From an uncultured Lactobacillus sp. (GTDB lineage: Bacteria; Bacillota; Bacilli; Lactobacillales; Lactobacillaceae), in contig CAJUNC010000001.1 in assembly GCA_910587695.1 (NCBI GenBank), positions 1 to 64,000 of the forward strand: 64,000 bases of DNA. The letters run 5' to 3'. The notes below the pieces were generated by a model. It had not been told where the DNA came from, searched no databases, and saw only the letters and a program-made list of their open reading frames with translations. This document shows positions 33,320 to 41,971 of the stretch, piece by piece. The stretch's first letter is position 1, and each line of letters begins with the position of its first letter. A program made the translations under genes and the position numbers.

Positions 33320-33405
33320 GTTGTATATATTTTAGTAAAGGTCAGAATGGGCTTTTTTAATAATGGGAAAAGAAACACATTTATTTTACTAAAATTTAAG
33401 TAAAA
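33297..33405. promoter_or_regulatory. Cluster of four GalR-like operators between galR and galK
   Basis: GCTTAGTAAAA (33297-33307), TTTTAGTAAAG (33330-33340), ATTTTACTAAAAT (33383-33395, a perfect palindrome) and TTTAAGTAAAA (33395-33405). They match the TTTTAGTAAAA core at 9, 10, 11 and 10 of 11 positions. Confidence 0.65.
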
Positions 33406-33409
33406 ACAG

Positions 33410-33438
33410 TTGCTAAATTTCGAAATTGTCTCTATAAT
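33410..33438 (+). promoter_or_regulatory. galK promoter
   Basis: TTGCTA (33410-33415), 17-bp spacer, TATAAT (33433-33438). The perfect operator ends 15 bp upstream. Confidence 0.7.
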
Positions 33439-33449
33439 TATAACTGTAA

Positions 33450-33463
33450 ATAAAACGTTTGCA
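33450..33463 (+). promoter_or_regulatory. cre-like site downstream of the galK promoter
   Basis: ATAAAACGTTTGCA fits the cre consensus at 12 of 14 positions and lies just past the expected start of transcription, where CcpA would act as a roadblock. Confidence 0.5.
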
Positions 33464-33485
33464 TAAATGAAGAGAGGTAATAAAA

Positions 33486-34649
33486 ATGGAAAAAACAGAA
33501 TTAAAACAACGCTTTGAAGCGATTTTTGGTCGGCCCTCAGAGGCAGAATTCTTCTCGCCTGGTCGGATCAATTTGATCGGTGAACATACTGATTACAATG
33601 GAGGCCACGTTTTTCCATGTGCGATCACTTTAGGGACTTATGGTGCTGCTGCTAAACGTGATGATCAAACATTGCGTTTTTACTCAGAAAACTTTGCTGA
33701 TGAAGGGGTCATTGAAGTTTCATTAGCTGATCTACATTTTGACAAAGCTGATAAATGGACGAATTATCCTAAGGGCATGATCCATTTCTTAAAAGAAGCT
33801 GGACATAAGATCGACACGGGGATGGATGTCTATGTCAATGGAAATATTCCTAATGGTTCTGGATTATCATCATCAGCTTCATTGGAATTATTGATGGGTG
33901 TCATTGCACAACATTTATTTGACCTCGACCTTGAACGCCTTGACCTAGTAAAGATAGGGATGAAGACTGAAAATGACTTTATCGGTGTAAATTCAGGGAT
34001 CATGGATCAATTTGCTGTAGGGATGGGGCAAGAAAACAAGGCGATCTTGTTAGATACCAACACTTTGAAGTATGATCTTGTACCATTGGATCTAAAAGAC
34101 AACGTGATCGTGATCATGAATACAAATAAACGGCGCGAATTAGCTGATTCCAAGTACAATGAACGGCGAAGTGAATGTGAGACTGCTTTAGAAGAGTTGA
34201 ACACTAAATTAGCTACTAAGAGTTTGGGTGCTTTAGATGAGCAAACGTTCGATGAATATAGTTATTTGATCGCTGATGAAGCTCGTTTGAAACGGGCACG
34301 GCATGCAGTTTGGGAAAATCAAAGAACTTTACAAGCACGTGAAGCTTTACAAGCAGAAGATCTTGAAAAATTCGGGCGTTTAGTAAATGCTTCACATGTT
34401 TCATTGGAACATGATTATGAAGTAACAGGTAAGGAATTGGATACTCTAGCTCATACAGCTTGGCAACAACCTGGCGTTTTAGGTGCACGGATGACAGGGG
34501 CTGGTTTTGGCGGTTGTGGGATCGCGATCGTAAATAAAGCCGATGTTGAAGCCTTTAAGGAAAATGTTGGTAAAGTTTACGAAGAAAAGATTGGCTATGC
34601 ACCAGCATTCTATATTGCTGAGATCGCTGACGGAACAAAGAAATTGTAA
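33486..34649 (+). CDS. galK: Galactokinase
   Basis: Phosphorylates galactose to galactose-1-phosphate with ATP, the first Leloir step. The 387-residue product carries the GHMP-family motifs: the galactokinase signature GRINLIGEHTDYNGG, the ATP-binding PNGSGLSSSASLE and the third motif GARMTGAGFGGCGI. GAGAGG precedes the ATG. galT follows after 18 bp and the alpha-galactosidase gene after that, in one operon driven by the GalR-controlled promoter. galE and galM are not in the window, so the Leloir pathway must be completed by genes elsewhere. Confidence 0.98.
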   Translation: MEKTELKQRFEAIFGRPSEAEFFSPGRINLIGEHTDYNGGHVFPCAITLGTYGAAAKRDDQTLRFYSENFADEGVIEVSLADLHFDKADKWTNYPKGMIHFLKEAGHKIDTGMDVYVNGNIPNGSGLSSSASLELLMGVIAQHLFDLDLERLDLVKIGMKTENDFIGVNSGIMDQFAVGMGQENKAILLDTNTLKYDLVPLDLKDNVIVIMNTNKRRELADSKYNERRSECETALEELNTKLATKSLGALDEQTFDEYSYLIADEARLKRARHAVWENQRTLQAREALQAEDLEKFGRLVNASHVSLEHDYEVTGKELDTLAHTAWQQPGVLGARMTGAGFGGCGIAIVNKADVEAFKENVGKVYEEKIGYAPAFYIAEIADGTKKL

Positions 34650-34667
34650 AAAATGGGGGCCTAAGAG

Positions 34668-36149
34668 ATGAAAGCAGATGTTGTGGCACGCTTTGTGGAT
34701 GGCGTCATTGCAAATAGTGACTATACACAAATGGATAAACCGTACCTGTATAATCGAGTTTTGGCGCTAGTCGGCGAAGATGAGCTAAAACAAGAAGTTG
34801 AAACGACTGACTTGATCGCATTAAAAGATGAATTGTTAACGATCGCGGCCAAAAATGGTAAAGTGGGCGAAACACAAAATGAACGTGATAATTTAGGTGC
34901 CGAGTTGATGAATTTCATCATGCCAGCACCAAGTGTTTTGAACCAACGTTTCTGGCAAACATATAAAACGGACAAAAACAAGGCGATCTCAGATTTCTAC
35001 GCTTTAAGTAAACAAAATGATTATATTAAAACTAAAGCGATCGCCAAAAATATTGCCTATAGTGTGCCAACACAATATGGTGATATCGAGATCACGATCA
35101 ATTTATCTAAGCCCGAAAAAGATCCTAAGGCGATCGCAGCTGCTAAAAAGATGAAGCAAACAGGTTATCCTAAGTGCCAATTATGTATTGAAAATGAAGG
35201 TTATCAAGGGCGACTCGATTATCCAGCACGTGCTAACCACCGGATCATTCGATTTGATCTAGGTAACAAGACATGGGGCTTTCAATACTCACCTTATGCA
35301 TATTTTAATGAACATTGTATCTTTTTAGATGGCAAACATGAACCAATGGCGATCACAGCCAAGACATTTAGCCAATTATTAGCGATCGTGGATCGATTCC
35401 CAGGCTATTTTGCTGGGAGTAATGCTGATCTGCCGATCGTTGGTGGTTCGATCTTGACGCATGAACACTACCAAGGTGGTAACCATGAATTTGCGATGCA
35501 AAAAGCACCGATCGAAAAAACCTTACATTTTGCTGATTTTTCCGATGTTGAAGCTGGGGTCGTTAAATGGCCAATGTCTGTTATCAGACTGCGGGCTAAA
35601 GATCAAGCTCGCTTAGTCGAGCTAGCAAGTAAGATCTTGGATAAGTGGCGAACTTATTCGGATGAAAGTGTGGATGTTTTAGCTAGCTCTAATGGCGAAT
35701 CACACCACACGATCACTCCGATCGCACGTAAATCAGGAGCAAAATTTGAACTAGATCTAGTATTACGAGATAATCAAACTTCAGCTAAATATCCAGATGG
35801 TATTTTCCATCCCCATCAAGATGTACAACATATCAAAAAAGAAAACATTGGTCTGATCGAAGTGATGGGCTTAGCGATCTTACCGCCACGTTTAAAAGAA
35901 GAGTTGACTGAAGTTGAAAAATACTTACTGGGAAAGCCAAACCAAATGGCCGATTATCATGCCAAGTGGGCTGAAAAGATCCAGGCTGATCATCCAGATG
36001 TAAGTGAACAAAATGTTGATGATCTGGTCAAAGCCGAAGTGGGTAAAGTCTTTGCGCGCGTTTTAGAGGATGCAGGAGTCTTTAAACGCGATCAAAAAGG
36101 TCAAGAAGCATTTGTGAGATTTGCTGAATTTGTAGGCTTAGAGGGGTAA
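34668..36149 (+). CDS. galT: UDP-glucose--hexose-1-phosphate uridylyltransferase (class II GalT)
   Basis: Exchanges galactose-1-phosphate with UDP-glucose, giving UDP-galactose and glucose-1-phosphate. At 493 residues it belongs to the larger Firmicutes GalT class rather than the 350-residue E. coli type. Characteristic segments are LMNFIMPAPSVLNQRFW, KCQLCIENEGYQGRLDYPAR, ILTHEHYQGG and the C-terminal GIFHPHQDVQHIKKENIGLI. The ribosome-binding site is only a G run (GGGGG) before the ATG. It is the second gene of the galK operon. Confidence 0.96.
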   Translation: MKADVVARFVDGVIANSDYTQMDKPYLYNRVLALVGEDELKQEVETTDLIALKDELLTIAAKNGKVGETQNERDNLGAELMNFIMPAPSVLNQRFWQTYKTDKNKAISDFYALSKQNDYIKTKAIAKNIAYSVPTQYGDIEITINLSKPEKDPKAIAAAKKMKQTGYPKCQLCIENEGYQGRLDYPARANHRIIRFDLGNKTWGFQYSPYAYFNEHCIFLDGKHEPMAITAKTFSQLLAIVDRFPGYFAGSNADLPIVGGSILTHEHYQGGNHEFAMQKAPIEKTLHFADFSDVEAGVVKWPMSVIRLRAKDQARLVELASKILDKWRTYSDESVDVLASSNGESHHTITPIARKSGAKFELDLVLRDNQTSAKYPDGIFHPHQDVQHIKKENIGLIEVMGLAILPPRLKEELTEVEKYLLGKPNQMADYHAKWAEKIQADHPDVSEQNVDDLVKAEVGKVFARVLEDAGVFKRDQKGQEAFVRFAEFVGLEG

Positions 36150-36177
36150 TTTAATTTAGAAAGTAGAGAGTGTATCG

Positions 36178-38376
36178 ATGAATAAGTTGATTGGATTTGA
36201 TGAAAAAAATAAAGTCTTTCATTTGCATAATGATAAGATCTCATACATTTTATCAGTAGAAGAAGGTGGCTATTTAAGTCACTTATACTTTGGGAAAAAA
36301 GTGAATGGATATCATGGGCAGTTGCGTTATCCAAGGGTAGATCGGGGCTTTTCAGGGAATTTACCTGATAGTCTAGATCGGACATATTCACTTGATTCGT
36401 TACTACAAGAGTACAGTGGCGTTGGTAATTGTGATTATCGCACGCCTGCTTTGGATCTACAAAATGCGGATGGTTCATTTGCAGCACGTTTAGTCTACCA
36501 AGGCTATGAGATCACAGCGGGCAAACCTAAACTTGAGGGATTACCAGCTGCCTACGCTAACGCTGATGAAGCTCAGACCCTAGCGATCTTTCTTAAAGAT
36601 GAGATCAGTGGTGTTGAAGTGACCTTGTTATACACGATCTTTAAAGAGTTAGCGGTCATAGCGCGTTCAGCTAAGGTAACTAATGCTGGCTCTGAACCAG
36701 TAGAACTAAAAAAAGTCGCTTCTATGCAACTTGATTTTATCAAACAAGATATGGATGTTATCTCTTTACCTGGTGCGCATGCCAATGAACGCCATATCCA
36801 GCGTGAGGCGATCGGACAAGGTAGAAAAGTCTTTGAAAGCCGTCGCGGTGCTTCAAGTCACCAAATGAACAGTTTTATTGCGGTATTAGAGCATAACACG
36901 GACGAATTTTCAGGTGAAGTTTATGGCTTTGATCTAGTGTATTCAGGTAACCATAGTTTTGAGATCGAAAAAGATCAATTTGAACAAACACGTGTGGTCG
37001 CTGGGATCAACGATTATAATTTTAGCTGGCACTTAGAAGCCGGGGAAAGCTTCCAAGCACCAGAAGTTTTACTGGCTTTCTCAGCTAACGGCTTGAATGA
37101 GATGAGTCAAAATTATCATGAATTGATCAGAGAACATATCGTGCGTGGTAAATTCAAGCATCAAGAACGTGAGATCCTCGTGAACAACTGGGAAGCAACG
37201 TATTTTGAATTCAACGAAGATAAGTTAAAGACGATCGTTGATGATGCTAAGGAACTAGGGATCGAAATGTTTGTCTTAGATGATGGTTGGTTTGGTCATC
37301 GGGATGATGATAATACTTCGTTAGGTGATTGGACGGTTTATGAACGTAAATTCCCTCAAGGTATCAAGCATTTTGCTGATTATGTTCATGAACAAGGCTT
37401 GAAGTTTGGTCTTTGGTTCGAACCAGAAATGATCTCTATCGATTCAAAACTTTATCAAAATCATCCCGAATATTTGATGCAAGTTCCGGGAAGAAAGCCA
37501 AGTCCTTCGCGAAATCAATTTATCTTGGATCTAACGCAAAAGGAGGTACGTGAAAATGTAGTAGCTCAATTGAGTGCTTTATTAGATGGTGGTTTCATCG
37601 ACTACATCAAGTGGGATATGAACCGTCATATCTCGGATGTTTATTCAGTGTCCTTGCCAAAACAACGCCAAGGCGAAGTCTACCACCGTTATATGCTAGG
37701 ACTTTACGAGATCTTAGAAACATTGACGACTAAATATCCAGATATCTTATGGGAAGGTTGCTCAGGTGGCGGTGGTCGTTTTGACACTGGTTATGCTTAT
37801 TACATGCCACAGTCATGGACAAGTGATAATACCGATGCGATCGCACGTCAAACGATCCAATATGGTACCTCATTAGTTTATCCACCATCCGTCTTCACCG
37901 CGCATGTTTCGGCAGTGCCTAACCATCAAACAGGACGGATCACACCATTTGAAACTCGTGGTGCAGTAGCGATGAGCGCAGTCTTTGGCTATGAGCTTGA
38001 TCTGACTCAATTGACAGCCGATGAAAAAAAAGCAGTCAAAGAGCAGGTCAAGACCTATAAAGCGATCCGACCATTAGTTCAATTTGGTGATTTTATTCGC
38101 TTGAAAGATCCAGCTAAGGGAAACCAATGTGCTTGGATGTTTGTTTCCAGAGATAAAAATGAAGCTTTAGTCTTTGTATTTGACCGCTTAGCTTCTGCGC
38201 AACCAACATTGACCTTGACCAAGTTAGCTGGGTTAGATCCAGCCAAAAATTATCAAGATCAAAAGACTAAGACGATCTTTAGTGGGGAAGAATTGATGGA
38301 ATTAGGGTTCTATGATCCTGTTAAACGCCATGATTTCACGGCAGATATGTACCACTTTAAAGCCGTAACAGACTAA
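36178..38376 (+). CDS. Alpha-galactosidase, GH36
   Basis: Hydrolyses alpha-1,6-galactosides such as melibiose, raffinose and stachyose to free galactose. The 732-residue protein has no signal peptide, so it acts in the cytoplasm on imported sugars. GH36 catalytic residues are clear: nucleophile Asp480 in YIKWDMNR and acid/base Asp550 in WTSDNTDA, with the preceding WEATYFEF and DDGWFG barrel motifs. It is the last gene of the galK-galT operon, so the liberated galactose feeds the same pathway. Similar enzymes are named MelA, RafA or Aga in lactobacilli; I leave the symbol open. No melibiose-specific transporter lies nearby; LacS may import it. Confidence 0.95.
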   Translation: MNKLIGFDEKNKVFHLHNDKISYILSVEEGGYLSHLYFGKKVNGYHGQLRYPRVDRGFSGNLPDSLDRTYSLDSLLQEYSGVGNCDYRTPALDLQNADGSFAARLVYQGYEITAGKPKLEGLPAAYANADEAQTLAIFLKDEISGVEVTLLYTIFKELAVIARSAKVTNAGSEPVELKKVASMQLDFIKQDMDVISLPGAHANERHIQREAIGQGRKVFESRRGASSHQMNSFIAVLEHNTDEFSGEVYGFDLVYSGNHSFEIEKDQFEQTRVVAGINDYNFSWHLEAGESFQAPEVLLAFSANGLNEMSQNYHELIREHIVRGKFKHQEREILVNNWEATYFEFNEDKLKTIVDDAKELGIEMFVLDDGWFGHRDDDNTSLGDWTVYERKFPQGIKHFADYVHEQGLKFGLWFEPEMISIDSKLYQNHPEYLMQVPGRKPSPSRNQFILDLTQKEVRENVVAQLSALLDGGFIDYIKWDMNRHISDVYSVSLPKQRQGEVYHRYMLGLYEILETLTTKYPDILWEGCSGGGGRFDTGYAYYMPQSWTSDNTDAIARQTIQYGTSLVYPPSVFTAHVSAVPNHQTGRITPFETRGAVAMSAVFGYELDLTQLTADEKKAVKEQVKTYKAIRPLVQFGDFIRLKDPAKGNQCAWMFVSRDKNEALVFVFDRLASAQPTLTLTKLAGLDPAKNYQDQKTKTIFSGEELMELGFYDPVKRHDFTADMYHFKAVTD

Positions 38377-38388
38377 TAATACCTCTTT

Positions 38389-38423
38389 TAAAGGCAAACT
38401 CACATGGTGGGGTTTGCCTTTTT
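38389..38423 (+). terminator. Terminator of the gal operon
   Basis: AAAGGCAAAC and GTTTGCCTTT arms with a T tail, 12 bp after the alpha-galactosidase stop. Confidence 0.9.
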
Positions 38424-38491
38424 AGCTTGAAGAATAACCTTAGTATATGGTATCTTATCCGATAAACGGGCATAAGAAAGGAAGGTCGTGA

Positions 38492-39343
38492 ATGAAAAGA
38501 AAGTTTTGGTGGCCAATATTACTCTTGGTAGTCCTTATTTTTGGAGGCTGGCTGATCGTTTCGCAAAGTTTACGTGATAATGCAAGTCAGCAGTATGAAA
38601 AGACTAAAGTGCCAACTTTATTTTTGCACGGTTATGGTAGTAGTCATCGGGCAGAAGAGCATATGACTCAAGCGATCGTTAAAGCGGGAGTTACACAAAA
38701 TGTGATCCGCGCTAGGGTTTCTAAGGATGGGACAGTCAAATTACAAGGAGCGCTGCCTCAAAGTGCATATAATCCGCTGGTCGAAGTGGAGTTTGAAGAT
38801 AACAAAAATGCTGATTATCGTCAAAATGGTATCTGGCTCAAAAATGTTTTGGTCAAGCTCCAAAAAACGTATGGCTTTAAGAAATTTAATGCTGTTGCTC
38901 ATTCGATGGGGAATCTAACTTTAGCCTACTACATGTTGGATAATGGTCAGAATAAAAAATTGCCCCAATTGCAAAAGCAAGTAAACATTGCAGGGCATTA
39001 TAATGGGATCATTGGTCTGGATGATCAAGCTGGTCAAATGCAGTTAGAAGAAGATGGTGCTCCCAAACAGATGAATAAAACCTACCAAGAGCTATTGAAA
39101 TTGGATGACAGTTATCCTAAAAAGCAGGTCTCGGTATTAAATATCTATGGTGATCTAGATGATGGTTCTGATTCTGATGGACGAGTAAGCAATAATTCTT
39201 CACGATCAGAAAAGTATCTTTTGCAAGATGTCTACCGCAGTTATCAAGAGCTTGAGATCAAGGGTGAAGGTGGCCAACACAGCAAGTTGCATGAAAATCG
39301 TCAAGTTGATCGGGCAATTATTAATTTTATTTGGAAAAAATAG
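38492..39343 (+). CDS. Alpha/beta hydrolase of the DUF915 family, membrane-anchored or secreted
   Basis: A 283-residue protein with an N-terminal hydrophobic segment (about residues 6-25), suggesting a signal anchor, so the catalytic domain faces outward. It has the alpha/beta hydrolase oxyanion region TLFLHGYGSS, the nucleophile elbow AHSMGN, an Asp-containing NIYGDLDDGSDSDG segment and a C-terminal His in GGQHSKLHEN. This pattern matches DUF915, a lactobacillar and staphylococcal family whose substrate is unknown (lipase or esterase activity is likely). AAGGAAGG precedes the ATG. Single gene between two terminators. Confidence 0.88.
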   Translation: MKRKFWWPILLLVVLIFGGWLIVSQSLRDNASQQYEKTKVPTLFLHGYGSSHRAEEHMTQAIVKAGVTQNVIRARVSKDGTVKLQGALPQSAYNPLVEVEFEDNKNADYRQNGIWLKNVLVKLQKTYGFKKFNAVAHSMGNLTLAYYMLDNGQNKKLPQLQKQVNIAGHYNGIIGLDDQAGQMQLEEDGAPKQMNKTYQELLKLDDSYPKKQVSVLNIYGDLDDGSDSDGRVSNNSSRSEKYLLQDVYRSYQELEIKGEGGQHSKLHENRQVDRAIINFIWKK

Positions 39344-39348
39344 TTTAT

Positions 39349-39391
39349 AAAGAGATATTTGTCAAAAAAGAGTGGCTGATATCTCTTTTTA
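39349..39391 (+). terminator. Terminator of the DUF915 gene
   Basis: AAAGAGATAT (39349-39358) and ATATCTCTTT (39379-39388) with a long loop and a T tail. Confidence 0.8.
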
Positions 39392-39639
39392 TTATATTTT
39401 AATTAGAATTTTGAACAGCAAAATAAATGTCAAGAGAATGAGTTACTAGAAAGTATTTTTTATTATTTATAGATAAATAATTTTTTTGTTAAGTTTAAAA
39501 CGTGAATAAATGGTAAGTAATTGGACAAAAAATGTGGTCACAAGTCAGTTATTTTGAAATTATTAACTATTTTTCGATTTTTTAGATAAATATAAATTAT
39601 TTTAAATATCGTTCGATATAAAAGGTTTTTTTTAGCAGT
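39392..39639 (+). other. AT-rich intergenic DNA upstream of the fab promoter
   Basis: No gene and no GATC site; A and T tracts dominate. The only clear structure is ATATCGTTCGATAT (39606-39619), inverted arms around TT, related to the FabT-type boxes downstream. Such A-tract-rich DNA may bend and assist the promoter. Confidence 0.45.
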
Positions 39640-39668
39640 TTGACACCCAAAGCTAAATATAATAACAT
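39640..39668 (+). promoter_or_regulatory. fab operon promoter
   Basis: A consensus TTGACA (39640-39645) and TAACAT (39663-39668) 17 bp apart. A better -10 sequence, TATAAT (39658-39663), is only 12 bp from the -35, so I prefer the former. Confidence 0.65.
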
Positions 39669-39697
39669 TCGACTATCGAATATTTTGGTATTCGAAA
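39667..39697. promoter_or_regulatory. FabT-like operators before fabZ1
   Basis: ATTCGACTATCGAAT (39667-39681) is a perfect palindrome around CTA and overlaps the -10; TTTTGGTATTCGAAA (39683-39697) follows. Both fit the TTTGA-TATCAAA type of FabT box with TCGA in place of TTGA/TCAA. Confidence 0.55.
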
Positions 39698-39719
39698 TAA
39701 ATTGAAAGAGGTGGCGTGT

Positions 39720-40169
39720 TTGAAAAAGTTAATGGACGCTCAAGAAGTAATGGAGTTGATCCCTAACCGCTATCCGATCTGTTATATTGATTATGTTGAA
39801 GATTTGGTTTTAGGTGAGAAGATCACCGCTGTGAAAAATGTGACGATCAATGAGTCATTTTTCCAAGGGCACTTTCCTAAAAATCCAGTCATGCCAGGCG
39901 TCTTGATCATTGAGACCTTAGCGCAGGCTGCCTCGATCATGATCTTAAAAGATCCTAATTTTTTAGGTAAGACCGCCTATTTAGGCGCGATCCATAATGC
40001 ACGTTTTCGTCAAGTAGTTCGTCCGGGGGATGTCTTACAACTGGAAGTAACGATGGACAAACAAAAAGAAAATATGGGGATCGTCAAAGCTAAAGCTCTC
40101 GTTGAAGGAAAAAAGGTCTGTACGGCTGAGTTGATGTTTATCGTTGGTCAGTCTAAGGATAAAATTTGA
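39720..40169 (+). CDS. fabZ: 3-hydroxyacyl-ACP dehydratase FabZ (first copy)
   Basis: Removes water from 3-hydroxyacyl-ACP in each elongation cycle; the hotdog-fold protein acts in the cytoplasm. The 149-residue product has the full active site: His51 in QGHFPKNPVMPG and Glu65 in VLIIETLAQ. The start is taken as TTG 39720, five bases after GAGGTGG; an ATG at 39732 is too far from that site. It is the first gene of the fab operon and precedes fabT, the order found in L. plantarum. No fabM or fabA is in the window, so this copy may also isomerise to cis-unsaturated acyl chains, as FabN does in enterococci; that is inference. Confidence 0.95.
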   Translation: MKKLMDAQEVMELIPNRYPICYIDYVEDLVLGEKITAVKNVTINESFFQGHFPKNPVMPGVLIIETLAQAASIMILKDPNFLGKTAYLGAIHNARFRQVVRPGDVLQLEVTMDKQKENMGIVKAKALVEGKKVCTAELMFIVGQSKDKI

Positions 40170-40196
40170 TGGTATTAGGTACTTTTTTCTGGTATT

Positions 40197-40229
40197 ATTT
40201 TGATAACCAAACAATATGGTAATCAAAAT
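40197..40229. promoter_or_regulatory. FabT-like operators before fabT
   Basis: ATTTTGAT (40197-40204) and ATCAAAAT (40222-40229) are inverted arms. Inside them are two overlapping FabT-type boxes, TTTGATAACCAAA (40199-40211) and TGGTAATCAAA near 40217-40227, implying autoregulation. Confidence 0.6.
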
Positions 40230-40248
40230 ATTCAAGGGTAGGATAGTT

Positions 40249-40689
40249 ATGGATAAAAGAAGTAGGTACATCAATGATGCTTTGGTCAAGATCTATAGTG
40301 ATATTCTTTGGATCGAGGAAAAAGAACTTAAAAAGAGCCGTTTCAATGATCTAACGATCAAGGAGATGCATGCGATCAGTGCTATTTCAATGTATAACCA
40401 TAAAACAGCTTCTGAAGTTGCTAAAGAACTCCATTTAACACCGGGTTCGTTAACTGCAACTGTCGATCGCCTCGTTAAAAAGGGTTATGTTGAGCGGATC
40501 AGAAGTAGTGATGATCGTCGGGTCATTCGCTTAGGTTTGACTAAAAAGGGACGCGTGATGTTTCGCGCACATGATGCTTTTCACCATAAAATGGTCGAAG
40601 GGTTTCTCAAGGATACGACGCCGGCTGAGTTACAAGTGGTCGAAAAAGCGATCCGAAATTTGGAGTTGTTCTTAGCCGAGCATTCTTAA
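40249..40689 (+). CDS. fabT: MarR-family fatty acid synthesis repressor
   Basis: Dimeric winged-helix regulator of 146 residues that, with acyl-ACP as corepressor, represses fab genes in streptococci, lactococci and enterococci. Visible parts: DLTIKEMHAISAI, the recognition helix LTPGSLTATVDRLVKKGYVER and the wing with SSDDRRVIRLGLTKKG. AGGA lies five bases before the ATG at 40249; an earlier ATG at 40216 sits inside the operator. Its place between fabZ1 and fabH and the inverted repeats before it make the assignment firm. Confidence 0.95.
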   Translation: MDKRSRYINDALVKIYSDILWIEEKELKKSRFNDLTIKEMHAISAISMYNHKTASEVAKELHLTPGSLTATVDRLVKKGYVERIRSSDDRRVIRLGLTKKGRVMFRAHDAFHHKMVEGFLKDTTPAELQVVEKAIRNLELFLAEHS

Positions 40690-40711
40690 ATCAAAAGACG
40701 GAAGTGGCGTA

Positions 40712-41689
40712 ATGGACGAGTTGAAAATTGTTGCAAGTGCGAGTTATGTACCATCAACAGTCATCACAAATGACCAATTAGCACAAATAATGGACACTTC
40801 AGACGAATGGATCAAGACGCGAACGGGTATAAGGGAGCGGCGTGTGAGTTTGAAGGAAAATACGTCAGGTCTGTGCGTTCAAGTTGCTAAAGAGTTATTA
40901 AAAAAAAGTAAGATCAAGGCAGAAGAGGTCGATCTGATCATTGTGGCTACCATGTCACCTGATAGTAATACACCAGCAACTGCTGCGATCGTGCAGGGAG
41001 AAATTGAAGCTAAAAATGCATTTGCCTTCGATATATCGGCTGCTTGCTCAGGCTTTGTCTATGGGATAAAAGTGGCAGCTAATTTCTTAAAAGATGAACA
41101 GATCAAAAATGTTTTGTTGATCGGAGGCGAGGTCTTATCCAAGTTAGTTGATTGGACTGACCGAAAGACAGCCGTTTTATTCGGAGATGGAGCTGCGGGG
41201 ATTTTACTGACTAGAGATAGTACACAACAGAGTTATTTATTGAGCTCTGATATCAAAACTTTTGGAGCTTCTCATGATAAATTGACGGCTGGATGTGACC
41301 AAGTATTGCACAGCTTTCCGCCTGCTGGAGCAAGAAGACCGACAGCTTTTGGTATGGATGGACGCGAGGTCTATAACTTCGCGACCCGACAAGTCCCTAA
41401 GTCATTAGTCCAAGCCTGTGAAAAAGCGGGTCTGACACCAGATCAAGTCGATCTATTTTTATTACATCAAGCAAATGCACGTATTATTCAAAGTGTAGCT
41501 AAGAAGATGAAGTTACCATCGGAAAAGTTTCCGACCAATATTGCTAAATATGGAAATACATCAGCTGCAAGCATTCCGCTTTTACTAGCTGAGCTAAGTG
41601 AGCAGGGGAAGCTTTGGCGCGGACAGATCATTGCATTTAGTGGTTTTGGTGGAGGCTTGACTTTGGGGACAGTTATCATCAAGTATTAA
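40712..41689 (+). CDS. fabH: 3-oxoacyl-ACP synthase III
   Basis: Starts fatty acid chains by condensing acetyl-CoA (or a branched primer) with malonyl-ACP. The 325-residue thiolase-fold enzyme has Cys112 in SAACSGFVYG, the His in LLHQANARI and the Asn in YGNTSAASIP, the complete Cys-His-Asn triad. GGAAGTGG precedes the ATG. It lies 22 bp after fabT and 21 bp before acpP, in the operon order of other lactobacilli. Confidence 0.97.
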   Translation: MDELKIVASASYVPSTVITNDQLAQIMDTSDEWIKTRTGIRERRVSLKENTSGLCVQVAKELLKKSKIKAEEVDLIIVATMSPDSNTPATAAIVQGEIEAKNAFAFDISAACSGFVYGIKVAANFLKDEQIKNVLLIGGEVLSKLVDWTDRKTAVLFGDGAAGILLTRDSTQQSYLLSSDIKTFGASHDKLTAGCDQVLHSFPPAGARRPTAFGMDGREVYNFATRQVPKSLVQACEKAGLTPDQVDLFLLHQANARIIQSVAKKMKLPSEKFPTNIAKYGNTSAASIPLLLAELSEQGKLWRGQIIAFSGFGGGLTLGTVIIKY

Positions 41690-41710
41690 TGATTTTTGGA
41701 GGAATGAAAA

Positions 41711-41956
41711 ATGACAAAAGAAGAAATTTTAAACAAAGTACAAGAGATCGTAAGTGAACAATTAGATGTTGATGTAGCTGATATCGTTTTGACAGCCGAC
41801 ATCAAAGAAGATCTTGAAGCTGATAGTTTAGATGTGTTTGAGATCATGAACGAGCTTGAAGATGAATTGGATATCCAACTTGAAGCAGATGAAAGTATCA
41901 AAACGATCCAAGATGTTGTTGACTATGTTGCCAAACAACTCGAAGCTAATGACTAA
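41711..41956 (+). CDS. acpP: Acyl carrier protein
   Basis: Small acidic carrier of growing acyl chains, 81 residues. The phosphopantetheine attachment Ser39 is in EADSLDVFEIMNELE, the standard DSL motif, followed by a very acidic helix. TGGAGGAA precedes the ATG. It sits between fabH and fabD. Lactobacilli often have a second ACP with plsX elsewhere; this one belongs to the synthesis operon. Confidence 0.97.
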   Translation: MTKEEILNKVQEIVSEQLDVDVADIVLTADIKEDLEADSLDVFEIMNELEDELDIQLEADESIKTIQDVVDYVAKQLEAND

Positions 41957-41971
41957 GTTCAGGTGAGCAAA

